DNA from: Scytalidium lignicola
Taxonomy: Eukaryota > Ascomycota > Leotiomycetes
Length of the DNA: 64,000 bases
Reading direction: 5' to 3'
Assembly: GCA_002812745.2 (NCBI GenBank)
Contig: NCSJ02000135.1
Span: 45,046 to 109,045 of the forward strand
Made by a program: the position numbers and the translations under genes. Within the stretch, counting starts at the first letter, position 1; each line of letters starts with the position of its first letter. Below, piece after piece: positions 48,824 to 60,646 of the stretch. Under the pieces are notes generated by a model, which searched no databases, was not told where the DNA came from, and saw only the letters and a program-made list of their open reading frames with translations.

Positions 48824-49418
48824 ATTGTCGAGCTCTACCAGGTCAAAGACGATGAAGTCTAGAGAAAATGTGCGCAACTGTTTTTTTNATCTAGGAAACA
48901 CCTAGCTCGTGTGAGCAACAAGAATTGAATCAAAGTCTTGCAGGGACCGAGGCACCTATCCAGAAACAAAAGTCCTCCTCAAACTGCAATCGATTCGGCG
49001 ATCGAAAGTTCTGCCGTCGAGATTGTGTAGAGTATTAAATCGAATGCGGATGAATCATGTTGACGTTGATAATCTCAAAGAAACTGTGAAGTTCAAGGTC
49101 GGACGGAGGCACCAAGAGAAGCTTCAAGACTAACCGAGTATGGTCTAGTTCGGCCCGATAGCTCTTTAGTTGTCTAGGGTTTCATTGACATGGCAATCGC
49201 GCTCAACAACGCGACGATATCCCACGCGTCTGGATCAAAGAGGCCACACAGACCGCCCATCAAGCAACAAGGCCTGAGCAACCTAATTACGATTCTTCCA
49301 CAAAGCCTTTTCCCTCCCCAACATCACCAGCTCTTGAGATTGACCAAAATTTTTTTCCCAAGCAGTTCACGCACCCTTTTCGATCAGCCTTATCAAAAGT
49401 TTCACCGCCTTGCCCAAG
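48824..49418. promoter_or_regulatory. Divergent promoter of rna14 and asf1
   Basis: This 595-bp region separates the two start codons. It has an N at 48888 after seven T, and CT/AT-rich leader sequence before the Asf1 ATG. I pick out no specific motif. Confidence 0.4.
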
Positions 49419-50532
49419 ATGTCGGTGGTATCACTCTTAGGTGTCAACGTCCTCAAGAACCCCGCTAAATTCACGGATTCTTACGAATTCGAAATCACCT
49501 TTGAGTGTCTAGAATCACTCCAAAAAGGCAAGTGGCGATTCCGATCTACGGCTTCTTTTCCCATACCGCTAACACTAAACTCTGCCACAGACCTCGAATG
49601 GAAGCTAATCTACGTCGGCTCCGCTACCTCGTTCGTGCCCCTCTCACCCAAAAAAATTAAAATAAACTACAGCTAAAGCTAAAAACTAACACTTTCTAAC
49701 CAAAACTAGGTCTGAGCACGACCAAGAGCTCGACTCCCTCCTCGTCGGCCCCATCCCCATTGGAGTCAACAAATTCATATTCGAGGCCGACCCGCCTGAC
49801 ACAAAGCGAATCCCCGACGCTGAGATCCTAGGCGTGACGGTGATCCTCCTAACATGTGCCTATGACGGACGCGAGTTCGTGCGAGTGGGCTATTACGTGA
49901 ACAATGAGTATGACAGCGACGAGTTGAACGCGGATCCGCCAGCGAAGCCGATCCTGGAACGAGTGAAGCGCAATGTTCTTGCTGAGAAGCCCCGTGTGAC
50001 GCGGTTTGCTATTAAATGGTATGTTTACACATTGTCAATTTTTTTTAATTTTAGTCAAGCATTTTTTCCCTATCTATGCAAAGGGGAACGCAATGAGTAG
50101 ATGTTGGAGATTGTGACTAATTTGCTTTTGTTAAACAGGGACTCCGATGCCTCAGCTCCCCCTGAATATCCTCCTGACCAACCCGAGGCCGACCTCGTTG
50201 CCGACGGCGACGAATATGGTGCTGAAGAAGTAGAAATCGAGGAGGAGGAAGAGGAAGCAGAGGGCGTCGTAGATCAAGATGCTATGGTTGATGACGCTCC
50301 CATGGCAGGTGTCGGAAGTGCCGCCGTTGCAGAGGAAGAGGACGATAACGCAAGTGAAGACTTAGAAGCCGAGAGCAGCGGCAGCGATGAGGAAGATATC
50401 GAGGAGGAGGAAGGAGAGGAAGGAGAAGGTGGTGCTGATGGAGACGAGGATATGGAGATGGATGGAGTCGAGAAGGCTGAAGGTGCAAATGGCGGAGCCG
50501 AGCACCACGCGGATGCAGTTATGGCCCATTGA
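49419..50532 (+). CDS. asf1: Histone chaperone Asf1
   Basis: Nuclear chaperone that binds the H3-H4 dimer and hands it to CAF-1 or HIRA for nucleosome assembly. Four exons, 49419-49527, 49591-49630, 49710-50018 and 50139-50532, give 283 residues. The immunoglobulin-like core (about 1-155) is well conserved: [77 protein letters not shown]. It is followed by a long Glu/Asp tail, as in fungal Asf1. Intron 1 (49528-49590) must start with GC (GCAAGT), because no GT donor restores the conserved QKDLEWKL. Intron 2 has donor GTTCGT. The ATG at 49419 matches the family start MSVVSLLGV. Confidence 0.95.
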
Positions 50533-51030
50533 GTTCATTAACCTCGCACTTAACACTACCTGCTCTAGCTTTGCCTGTCGCAGATAGATATACCCCCTCG
50601 TTTGAGCTTTCATCGCGTTCTTTTCAGAGAGCCGTACCTACCTATTTAGAAACAGCCGCTGCGCGTGCTACTTGTTGAGTTCAGAGCTTGGGCCATAGGG
50701 GTTCACAGAGTAAACCATTAAATAGAGAATAAACCCCCTCCCCCTCAAAATAACCACAAAATGAAAGTTTTTCTACTTATTTTCTACGGTGAAACTGATT
50801 AGTTGAATAACGCTAGAAATTAGGCAACTGATGATTATAGTAAAAAAAAATTAAATTATTTACGTATATATGTATCAGGTTAATTCTAATTCTATATACC
50901 CAAGATGTTAAAAACCAATATCCTCATATAAACAGATGATATAATCCCTCTTTTACTGCACCCACATATATGCCGTCGTAAATATCATAAAAATCGTTAA
51001 AAATGGTCGTTTATATCCCGAGCAGTCTTT
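50533..51030. other. Convergent 3' spacer
   Basis: This lies between the Asf1 gene (+) and the CorA-like gene (-). It is AT-rich with an A9 run near 50843. I see nothing else in it. Confidence 0.4.
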
Positions 51031-53882
51031 CTAAACATTATGCTCATCGTTATTCTTAGCCCCGTTTTTTCTCATTCCTAGCATCTTTTGCACCCATCTC
51101 CAGTCTCGGTTCTTACTTTCCCTAGCCCCACCGGTTGTTATGCTTCCCTGAGTGGTGACTCGGTCCTGTGCGACAATTCCATTTTGTTTATTGGTGTCAA
51201 AACTAGTCACCCGCTTCGTTTCCGTGTTTAAGGTCTTCTCTGATGAGGAATTACTCGGAGCTTGTTGCTCTATATTTGAGATCTCCTGGATAGTGATGTT
51301 TGTGCCGGTGGAACCCGAGTTCTGGACTGGTGGCTCTGGAGGCGGCGAGCTGAGTTGAAAGCTTGGTGTTTCACTGTGCACCGTAGAGGATCGGCTCATG
51401 GAAGGTTGACGCAGCTGAGCCATTCGTATGGCGCGGGCTTCGGAATGGGATGGTGTTCGGTTCGCAGTTGCTATTCCTGGTAGAACGGTCAGTAACAAAG
51501 CCCGGAAGTTCTTCAGCCAAGTCTCTGCTGGTGATAGACATATACAAAATCTACCGTTTGACTTACTATTTTGTGGTTTGGGTACGCCCCAAGCCTCCCT
51601 TTCCGCTTCATCCTCGTCGTCTTCTTCGTCATCGTGGGATTTTGGACTAGGTTTGCGCGTGATCCAGTTGATAACCATCAATGTCTTCATCCTCCAGAAC
51701 TCCATACCCCGAATGGTATTCAAGGAGCCAATAAGGAGGAAGAACGGGACGCATACTGTGGTCATGACAATGGCGAAAGAGAGAAATTGATGCTCTGTTG
51801 GCATGTTGGACATGCCGAAGACGGAAGTAACGAATGTCAAAGGGAGGAAGAAGATGGAAACCTGGCTGTGTGTTAGCAACCTTATGACATCAACCATATA
51901 GTTTGAAAATATTACCAAAGTGAGTAACTTGATATTATGGCCCTGCTGGACAGTAATCTGGCTCATCTCTACGCTCTTCCGGCTCTCTAGCACACTAGTT
52001 CCACTGAACAACTGGTCTCTAAGGGTCCGAATTTCTTTTCTCCTCTCGTCGTTTTCAGCAGCTACCCGTTCCAAGCCCTTGATTTCCTTTTCGAACTCTA
52101 ATCTGAGATTACGCATTCTCTTCTTGAAATACATGCTCCTTGAAGAATTGCCATCGGCCATAGGCCAAATGGATTTATGTTGCCCTTCCCAAACGTCATC
52201 GGTGAAGGAGGTATGGTAAGAGTCAATAATAGATTTTATGCCCTGGTTCATGATTCCGAGAGTTTGATAGGCCCAGAAATAGCGCCGGCTATAAGTGAAT
52301 GAAGCATCTTCGAAGAGCAGTTTGTCACGAAGTTTGCTATTGAACATAAAATCCGCCTTTTTGCGCCGTTAGTTTTTCTATTACTACGTTTTGAGAAGAG
52401 TGTGGATATATGGTCCATAGGGCAAGTTCGAGAAGAGAAGTTCGAGGCGACCTACCGATGGTGTGATCAACTTTGTAATCCTGTGATAAATTTCCTCATA
52501 CCTCTTCTGTGCATCCTTGAACTCAGCAAGCAGAGTATACATAAATGCCTCAGGCCCATTCACATAATGCTTAGTGCTATCATGAGTGTCCATTGTGTGC
52601 TTGTGATCCGGGTAGCATTGAATACTGAGGACCTGCCAAGCGGCCCAGGGGTCATGGACAAACCCGTGTAGAGTCTTCGCGTTTCGTGAAGGATTACGAA
52701 TCTTGCGAATTGGGGCACCAGACAGAGAAAGGGCAACAATAGCACCACAGCGTGAGATTGGAATGTGGTGTGGTGAAACGGTAAGGTCACGGTCTGCTAG
52801 CTGCCAGGGCATCGGCTGGCATTCTGGTCCGACACACGTGTAGTATTCAAAGCTGAAAAAGAAAGATCTCTGCTGCAAAGTTGAGGGGGAGAAAGCACGA
52901 TGCATGTGAGCCTATATTGAGATGGGGTTAGACGGGTGTGGCAGCAATGAGGATGGAGAGGGCTGAGGATTGAGAGCATACAGTAGTCATTTCTTGGCAG
53001 ACAAGGTGGGAATAAAGTTCATCCATGTCGAAGTGATCCTTCATTGTGAGATGGAGGGCACCAAAAATGATTGGGGACGGTTCTCGGACGATACTACCTC
53101 CAGTATATATAAGCTAAACAATATCTATGCAAAGTGATAATAGAAGGGAAAGCAAAACTCACGTTATGCGTCCGACTGCCTTTGTTTCCCGCGCTGGATT
53201 CGCATTCACCTCCTTTCGACATTGTTAGTTAAGAGATAAAAGAGAAAAGGGTCCAAATTTTGAATTATGAAGATATGGCTCATACCCGGATCGCCCTCCA
53301 AATCAGCATGTCAATAGAGCCGTTCCCAGGCTGATGCCGGTCAACGGGTGCACCATCAGCACCGACATCATAAACACTATAATGGCTATTATGAGAAAGT
53401 TCATCCTTGGAGTACTCCGGGAAGAGAACTGGATTCACAAGGCGACCATTTTCGGCGATTACAGACTCCAAGAGCTTCAGAGAAGCCTCGCCAAATTTGA
53501 AGTTCTTCAGGTGCGATCGCAAATGAATCTCGTGATCAAATTGCGACGGTGGTAGAGGAGTTTGTACGTAAAGATCTCCATCGTCTTCGTCATCTGAGGT
53601 CTCATCGCCTGTGATGATGGAGGACTGCAGCGTTAAGGAGCGGACAGGGCTGAGGCGCTCGGCGTCGAAGTCGAGCGTTTCGCGGCGGAGACGCTTGATG
53701 GTGGGTGGAATTGGGGGCGGTGAGGATGTAGGAGCGAGCGACGGGCTTCTGGGCGCTGTTGCTGTTGGAGCAGCTTGGGTTTGTGCCAACGACTCGTGGA
53801 CGAGCCGGAAGGTTTCGAGATAGGCCTGGTGTTGCTCATCCAGACGTTTGAGCAGTTCCTCAGTGGCAGGGCTGGTGGTCAT
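51031..53882 (-). CDS. CorA-like divalent-cation transporter family protein
   Basis: Exons 53882-53286, 53209-53163, 53093-52982, 52911-52456, 52356-51916 and 51861-51031 give 827 residues (2484 nt, phases consistent). The N-terminal part is cytosolic: coiled N-terminus, Pro/Thr-rich linker, DPWAAWQVL, and a central helical region with SFTYSRRYFWAYQTL. It ends in two membrane segments. The first (LLTLVSIFFLPLTFVTSVFGM) spans the fifth intron join. The second is FAIVMTTVCVPFFLLIGSL. The pore-end signature of CorA, GMN, is replaced by GMS in FGMSNMP, as often seen in this expanded fungal branch, so Mg2+ transport should not be assumed. The C-terminal tail of about 160 residues is Ser/Thr-rich and soluble. 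A further in-frame intron at 51528-51566 (or 51525-51566) is possible. Confidence 0.85.
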
Positions 53883-56069
53883 GCTGAGAAAAAGCCGAGA
53901 TTTACGCTGTATACGGAGGTACAATCACCATGTGCGGACAAACGACAAGCAGAAGGAAATGGCAAGAGAGGACAAGATGCTAGGATTTGGAATTTCTATC
54001 GAAAAAGAAGAAAAGAAGAGCAGAATGCAATGAAGAAAAAAACCCCTCCAGAAAATAAGAACAAGCAAGTGGATGATGTCGTGGCCAGCACTACCAAGAG
54101 TCCAAAAGTACCCCAAAAGAGTGGCTAGCAGTGGTAATCTTTTGGCCCTGGCCGCCTTGCCTTGCCCTGCTGCCAGTGCCTCGGTCACGCCCCGCATCGC
54201 CTCTCGTCGTGCGGCTCCTTCTCTTCTTCTCTTCTCTTGCCGATCGACGTCAGTCAAAACATTGCTGGGCTGCCACGCTGCTACTGCCATGAGCTATTGG
54301 CTGTTTTGGGACCTCCCTGCGGTATTTCCTCTAGATTCATTCATCCCGATTATTAATTGTTGCCAGTTCGTCCACTCAAATCAACCTCAAGTGTTTTCTC
54401 GCTGTCCTCTTCCGGCATTATTCTCCGCCACTGTGCCGCAAGCACTTGCTGCACCTGACCCTGACAAGGCCACTACCTAATAGAGCAATGGCAGATTACT
54501 CGACCGGTGCCGATTGGGCTCCTCAGCAATATGATCCGCAATATTGCGCACTGCTAAGCTGGATCCAACGGCTTTGAGGTTGCTGGGGCTTGAGGCCCAT
54601 TTCCATCATTGAGCGCCGTTCGATGGCCGGGTTTACGACGCACGATCGCTTCAGTAAGCACAGTCAAAATTGGCCTAGCAGCATGGTGTAAACTGTTATA
54701 TGTTCAGAAGGTGTATTGAAGATGCGCAGTTGAGATGTAATGATACGCATGGTAATCTAAAGAATACTCTACTGTCATGTGAGAGATCACTTCCTCTCAC
54801 ACACTTTGGTACCGCGCATCTAATCTTGCAGTAAAATTCGTCGTCGCTTTCCTTGCTTTCCAGATAATGTAGGTGAGTTGACTAACTAGCTACCTACCCA
54901 AAAAATTCAAATCTAAACAGGAATCTGTAATGTTATATTTGATTATTACCGCATGTTGCCGCAGACAAGAAAGTGAGCAGTGATATGCGCACAGTACACG
55001 TGTAGTAATTCACATGCAGCTGCAAGTTGAATTATATCCGAACAAACGGCTAGATCGTTTCCGGTAAATTATGGTCTACTACCTCAGTTGCGTATTTTAT
55101 ATGATAACTGGGAATCATATTGAGAGAAGCCACAGGCACAAGAGGAATTAATCACATTCATGTGATAGGAATATCATAATGATGAAGGCAAGATTTCCAG
55201 CTGAATGACTGATCTTGAACATCTTAGCTAAAAAGGAATAATATGCCTTCGTACAAAGCAATTCCGTTGAAATCGAGCTCTTACTAGGTCAACTTACATT
55301 GTTTATAACTAAGAATAAACATTATATCAAATAATTCTAATAATAGAAATTAACTGATAATTGCATAATAGAATCTTGGAATGAAGTTTTAAGTAGAAAT
55401 TTTATGGTAGAATCTAAATGAGATAGTAGTAGAGCGTAGCATCAGTAGAACTTATAGAATAACTCAACATCTAACATCTTCTGTAGTGGAAAAATGTGCT
55501 CTCAAAAACAGTATTCTGTTCTCAGACAGTAAGTTGTCAGTATAATCCTTTAGAACCAGAATATAAAATACAAATCGATGCCTGTAGTTTTAAGTTTGAA
55601 GGGACTAAACACTTCTGTGGTAGTTGCTATCCATAACCTAGCTACAGGGTGGTATTAGCTTAGCTTAGTTCCCTCTCACACAGTTTTGTTGAGTATTTAG
55701 TTGGTGATGATGTTTACCTTCATTTAACAATTTTGACCTACTAAAAAGCTTTATACTACACTTTAAAAATAATTTCTAAGTGAGCAACAAGTGCTGACAG
55801 CAGACTACAGCTGTCGTACTCAGTAACCTAAATTCGGTATGATAATCGGCCAAAATAGCCCAAAACGTAAATGCTACTTTAGTCTTGTGGACGAGTCTTT
55901 AGGTTTACTGTCACTGGTGTAAATGATATTCCTCCTACCACAACTCTTTACCTGTCGCCGAAGCAGCCCATACCGGACAAGACGATTCAAGGATCAACAT
56001 GACTAGATTACCGAAGGGATAGAAATGGTACATGGCACACGATTGTCGATTCGAAATTCCGTCATATTT
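53883..56069. other. Long AT-rich intergenic region
   Basis: This holds the CorA-like promoter (53883-54500), then 1.5 kb of AT-rich sequence without recognisable genes. An open frame at 54073-54480 lacks family features. It marks the start of the accessory-looking right part of the window. Confidence 0.45.
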
Positions 56070-57453
56070 CTATACTTTCTGCCCTGCACCGTTTTGGCGG
56101 AACCAAGGATGCTCAAGAGCCTCCCGTGCAGTGATTCTCCTACCCGGATCTAAGTTGGTCATCTTTACAATTAAATCCCTGAGTTCTACGTCCACGTAAT
56201 TCCACATCATGAATGGGCTTCTACGCCTCTCTGCATCAAAATCACCAGCGAGAGCGATGAGGCGTTCGAAAAAAATATTCTCCTCCCCAATATGCTGAAG
56301 GAGACCCTTGAAACCATCCTCGTCGGCGAAAAATGAGATATGTCTCCGGAGGATATACCACCAGGAATCGTCCCCAGACAGCTCTTCATCACTTGCGCGA
56401 AAGATCATTTCGTCGAGCATCACGTAGATGATTACCACACCGAAGGAGAATATATCAGAAGGTGTGTTCTGCTTGGCACGGGCCCAAGACTCCGGGCTTC
56501 GCCACAGCTGGTTTCCACACAGACAATCCTTAAGGTTCTTGCTAGGTGGGAGAAGCACTGCATCCTCTAAGTCTGAGATCTGAACACTTTGGATGATAAG
56601 ATCGTCGTCTGCCACCTTTTCATAGTCAAGAAGGATATTGTTAGGTTTAATATCTGTTAGGTCTTCAGCTCCTCATTATCCTTAGGGTGCCCCAATAACA
56701 CATAACCAAAGTGGAACTCACCTGTATGGATGATTCCTCTCTCATGAAGCTCAGCCAGCCCAGTGAGAGCACTTCTAAGGATACTTCTCCTCGTCTCCTG
56801 CGATAAGGGCTTCCGGCTAATTCGAAGGAGATCACCAGCTAAGAAGCGATAGACGAATAGTTCGAAGTCTGGGACAGTGTCGATCACTGTCCGTATGTTG
56901 GGACTCGAAGTTAAAGAGTTTTGTAGATCTTGCTGATACTGAAATTCGCCCGGTATCGTGTTCTTGAGGATGAAGTTTTCTCCTTCAGCACTTGAAGCAG
57001 GTATTTAGCATGGTGTCCGGGTCAAGGATATCGCTCCCAATAAGCCAAATAAACTAAATAAGAGTTGATATCTGGCTTGGTTTATGAAATTCCTTTCGAT
57101 TATATCGAAGGTTTTCCTGTCATCATATACTCCAGCCTGGTGAAAAGGGGCATTTTACGAAAATATGCAAAGTTACGCGTATGTTAATACGGCTTGCAAA
57201 CTAGACCGCAATTTAACAATCTAAATATCTTAAAATAACCCAAAGAAATCAAACCAAGGGGTCATTTTTGGCTTATTTGGCTTGTTGGGAGCGCTGGAAT
57301 TCTAGAAAGCACACACCTCGCCCGGTAAACACACAATAGCGGATGTCGTCGCTCAGCGAGAATCTCCTGGATGTAGTATATTCGCCCTGAATAGCCGAGA
57401 AGAGCTGCTCCAATTGAAAAGGGCTCGGACTTTGTTTGCGACAGAGATGACAT
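56070..57453 (-). CDS. Divergent serine/threonine protein-kinase-like protein
   Basis: Exons 57453-57317, 56990-56722 and 56653-56070 give 329 residues (990 nt). The N-lobe is reduced: no clear Gly-rich loop (ILAERRHPLLCVYRA) and a candidate ATP-anchoring Lys in ENFILKN. The catalytic loop reads HTDIKPNNILLDYE, with HRD changed to HTD but Asp, Lys and Asn kept. The DFG position reads DLE. WRSPESWARAKQNTPSDIFSFGVVIIYVMLDE matches the APE and helix F region. It ends RRITAREALEHPWFRQ, the usual kinase finish. Phosphotransfer may survive, but substrates are unknown. The first intron is long for this window (326 nt, AT-rich). It belongs to a type of small kinase-like gene common in accessory parts of fungal genomes; that placement is inference. 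Confidence 0.78.
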
Positions 57454-58032
57454 CGTCCCATGACAACGGTGGAGGCACTATCTGATACAGAAAGTTCGGG
57501 TGTGTAGTCTCTATTTACCCGGCGCTTATCCGCAATAACCTACCAGCCTCATGCACCCCTTGTCCTCAATGCATTTTAGTATTTTAATGACTTCAACGCG
57601 CTTGTCTAAGTAATTTGACAAGTTTCAAGTAGACGCCTGGTGGAACTCCGGGGTTGATTCTAGCAAGTACCCTTTGTCTCATTCATCCATAATGACACGC
57701 TAGGCCATAGAGTTGGTTGCAATAGTTTCGAATTGCTTGGGAAAGTTAACTTCGAGGCTGACCAAGACGTTGTCGCAGATGTGTGATGGTACGATTTATC
57801 CTGCAGCCAGCCTACAGACCCAGCGGCAAGTGGTTCTTGGATGGCTTTTTAACATTGTATTCTGTGGAGTTTCACATCCCAGCAAGTAAAGGATCAGTAA
57901 CTACTAAGTATAAAGTTCAGATGCTTTACGTCAAGATTTGACATGAATTAATTAACCACATCTTCGCCTTCAAGACTTTGTATATTCAAAATATTTATTC
58001 TTATTATCACTACTCTGTTCATAATTGGAAAA
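57454..58032. other. Divergent spacer
   Basis: This lies between the kinase-like gene (-) and the small ORF (+). AT-rich sequence precedes 58033. I see no other feature. Confidence 0.35.
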
Positions 58033-58367
58033 ATGTCCAACTCCGACGTTATGTTAACTGAACTCGTAAGCAAAGGCAATCGAGTGGTTCAAGTCGGCTT
58101 CCTGGAATGGAGAGATATTTCGAGCAGGACATTCCTCAATGACGAAATTCAGCAGAAGTTTACGAAAGTGGCAGAAGGAAGAATCGGCACTCTTCATGCG
58201 GACTCGAAAATAGTCGCTCTCCAGTATGTCCACTTTGTGGTTCCTCAAATATAGTTATCACCTGAGATCTAGCTAGTGTTCTAACCTCGAAACTTTGCAG
58301 AGATACCACTATGGAATCAGATGGGTCTGGTAAAGTGACAGCTAAGCGTCACTTTATAGTCAATTGA
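58033..58367 (+). CDS. Small hypothetical protein, two exons
   Basis: I do not recognise this. Exons 58033-58223 and 58301-58367 join to 85 codons (258 nt). The intron has donor GTATGT, branch CTAAC and acceptor GCAG, and it changes ALQ to ALQDTTMESDG before the stop. The protein is soluble, with no signal peptide, and reads MSNSDVMLTELVSKG... to ...AKRHFIVN. The good splice signals are the main support; without the intron the frame ends at 58254. It is convergent with the methyltransferase gene. Confidence 0.45.
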
Positions 58368-58564
58368 GAGTATATTATGAACGAGTGAAGGAGTATTTAT
58401 TTAACAAATTAGATTTAGACAAAGAAATACTAAATGAAACCAGCTCTCCCTTTATTTGTATCCATAACTCGTAGTTCCACTCTGAGTTCCAAAGACTACG
58501 TACAGTTCTTTCACTAGTGCTAAGTCCTCGACGGAATTTGACGTGTAGAGTTTTAAATGCTTAA

Positions 58565-59626
58565 TCACAGGGGCTTCCGTGCTACTATAACGTTTGCCAC
58601 CGACTCCATTATATACGGATTATCTTGGGTGTATGTGTCCTCCATATATTTGATTATTCTTGGCATTAACTTTGGACCATATTTCTGTCTCTGCTCCTCT
58701 GTCCAAAAACGAGACATTATCATTGTCATTGGAGGCGTCGTAGCTAGGCCAATCTCTTGTGCACTTGCTTCAATCTTTTTCGAGACGACTTTGATTTCTA
58801 TATCTGTAAGTTGGCGACTTTTAAGTTGGAGTTCAAGCCATGAGGGATCTTGCCAATCCCCTTTTTGGAATGCACCCAGAAACTCCTCGCATGACACTTG
58901 TGGGAGGTCATCTGATAATAAAGCAACTGTTGCATTGGCTATGTCAACCCAGGCAACTATAATAAATGGTTAGTCTTTTGATTTCATTTACTCTCCGAAC
59001 TCTTTCAGCTGAGAGTGCTCACATTGCTGCCAGGTGGTAAAGGCAATTGTACCACCTGGCTTCAATATTCGGAGACAATCTTTATTACAACATTATCAGT
59101 ATGCGTATTATGATTAATAATAATGTTGAGTGGGCCTTACCATCAAGTGCAGCTTGAGATTCAGGGAGCATCATCAAAACTTTAGGATTATCATTATTAG
59201 GCTTTATTGAAATTGTAAGTGGTGCTATTTGCACTTACCAAAAGATGCAAATACATGACTATAATGTGAACTAGGCAAGCCTGACTTCTGCATATCAGCG
59301 TGTATGACCTCGGTGTTTTGCCATCCTTCTGTTTGTATCTTGTTCTGGAGTGTCTCCATCATTGGCTTTGATATGTCGGCGCAAGTCAAGTGCCATTCCT
59401 TTTCCGGTGTTTTGTCAAGTGCCTCATGCAAAGCAGTTGCAACGGCACCAAGGCCACTGCCTTGATCAAGAAGGACAAGAGGTTGCTCCTTTGTAGTTGT
59501 TACGCCTGATTGTTCAATCATAATTTTGGCAAAGGCGCCGGTTACTTTTTCCGCAGCACGGTAAAGTGACGTTATATCTGGGCTGTTAAAGATATCTCTA
59601 GGGTCCATTTGAGTGGTGGAAGACAT
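58565..59626 (-). CDS. Class I SAM-dependent methyltransferase
   Basis: Exons 59626-59239, 59179-59141, 59079-59023 and 58956-58565 give 291 residues (876 nt, in phase). The Rossmann SAM site is LLDQGSGLGAVATAL (motif I, about residues 50-65) with an acidic residue in HLTCADISKPM (motif II). FASFGVLMML (motif IV, across intron 1) and CLRILKPGGTIAFTTWQQ (post-motif) follow. The C-terminal cap is a helical region rich in Glu and Lys. The Met at 59626 (MSSTTQMDPRD) is chosen over an upstream one at 59677, which adds a Thr/His-rich stretch. Such small fungal methyltransferases act on secondary metabolites or toxins in several cases; the substrate here is unknown. The introns are 59, 61 and 65 nt and the locus is AT-rich. 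Confidence 0.88.
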
Positions 59627-59964
59627 TTTAGTATAATAATTGGTAGTATGTATTATCGTATGGAATGAATTTGTCAATACTATGACACTACTGACACGGT
59701 AAGAGTTACCACAATATATATTCCTTGTGCGAGATGCTTGTTACGATATTATGTTTTTATCAGTAGTTAACCGATGCTTCTGTAAGAAATTGCTCACTAC
59801 TGGCCATTTTATTTACGTGGAAGTATATGTACGTAAAGATGTTTGGTGATGTTAGAAATGTGTCCGAAATGTGTCCGACAGGTATGTATGATTACTTTTC
59901 TAATAGCTGATCTCTTTTGTAGCACCTAAAAAAGTAACCTCGAAACTAACACTGAGTATTGTAG

Positions 59965-60646
59965 CGCCGACACGCTTATGACTTTTGAGAGCAGCTACGA
60001 GGCGTACACCAGCCCTGACTACACCCCAAACCCTTGGACCGCGAGCAACTCACGCAAGATCTGGCACATCATTTTCAATGTGCCAGCAGATAAAGCATCC
60101 GAAGTTGCTGAACTATCCCTAAATCAAGGAGCTGGCTTTATTCATATCACCGACGACAATCTGCCTAATCCATACGACACAATTCCTGACGATGGCTATA
60201 TGCAAACCCTCATCAACGTTGTCTCTGGTGGCGAGCCGGCTATTTCAGACCCTCTCCCGTTCCTCAATGACGGAAGTCCTGCATCCCAGCCGACCGGATT
60301 GATTATTACTGCCTTTGACTATTCCTCGGTGAGCCTCAGCTGGTCATTGGGTTCAAGTACTCCACTTGCCTTGGCGATATATCTTAACGGAAAGGAAATT
60401 GTTCGTCTTCCGGGTACGATGACACATGCTACCATTGGTAACCGTAACCCTGGATCTTCAGGTTTGACCTTCACAGAAAAGACAATTGAAAGCCATATTG
60501 CGGCACAGCCTCAGGAGGCCACTTCGAGATTGTATCCCCGTGTCGGTTCCCAGGAGCTAAGAAAATGTCACAAGTCGCTCGCAGCTAAACGGTGGGAGAA
60601 AGGCTTCAGTGTACGCCACACCAATGTTTTGATATCACCGTCCTGA
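59965..60646 (+). pseudogene. Spherulin-4 family gene fragment with a fibronectin III-like segment
   Basis: The open frame resembles the C-terminal half of spherulation-specific family 4 proteins (TFESSYEAYTSPDY, KIWHIIFNVPADKASEVAELSLNQGAGFIHITDDN, PYDTIPDDGYMQTLINVVSGG). It then runs into a fibronectin type III-like stretch (QPTGLIITAFDYSSVSLSWSL). A good intron acceptor (TATTGTAG, ending at 59964) precedes it, yet I find no upstream exon with the family's N-terminal half or a signal peptide. After about codon 165 the frame loses resemblance, and the fragment ends at a stop, with related-looking residues in another frame to 60777. I read it as a 5'-truncated, 3'-frameshifted remnant of a secreted or surface protein gene. 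Confidence 0.55.

Noticed and set aside
54073..54480. 136-codon plus-strand ORF upstream of the CorA-like gene
   Set aside because: Compositionally odd, no motif, and lies in the promoter of a divergent gene.
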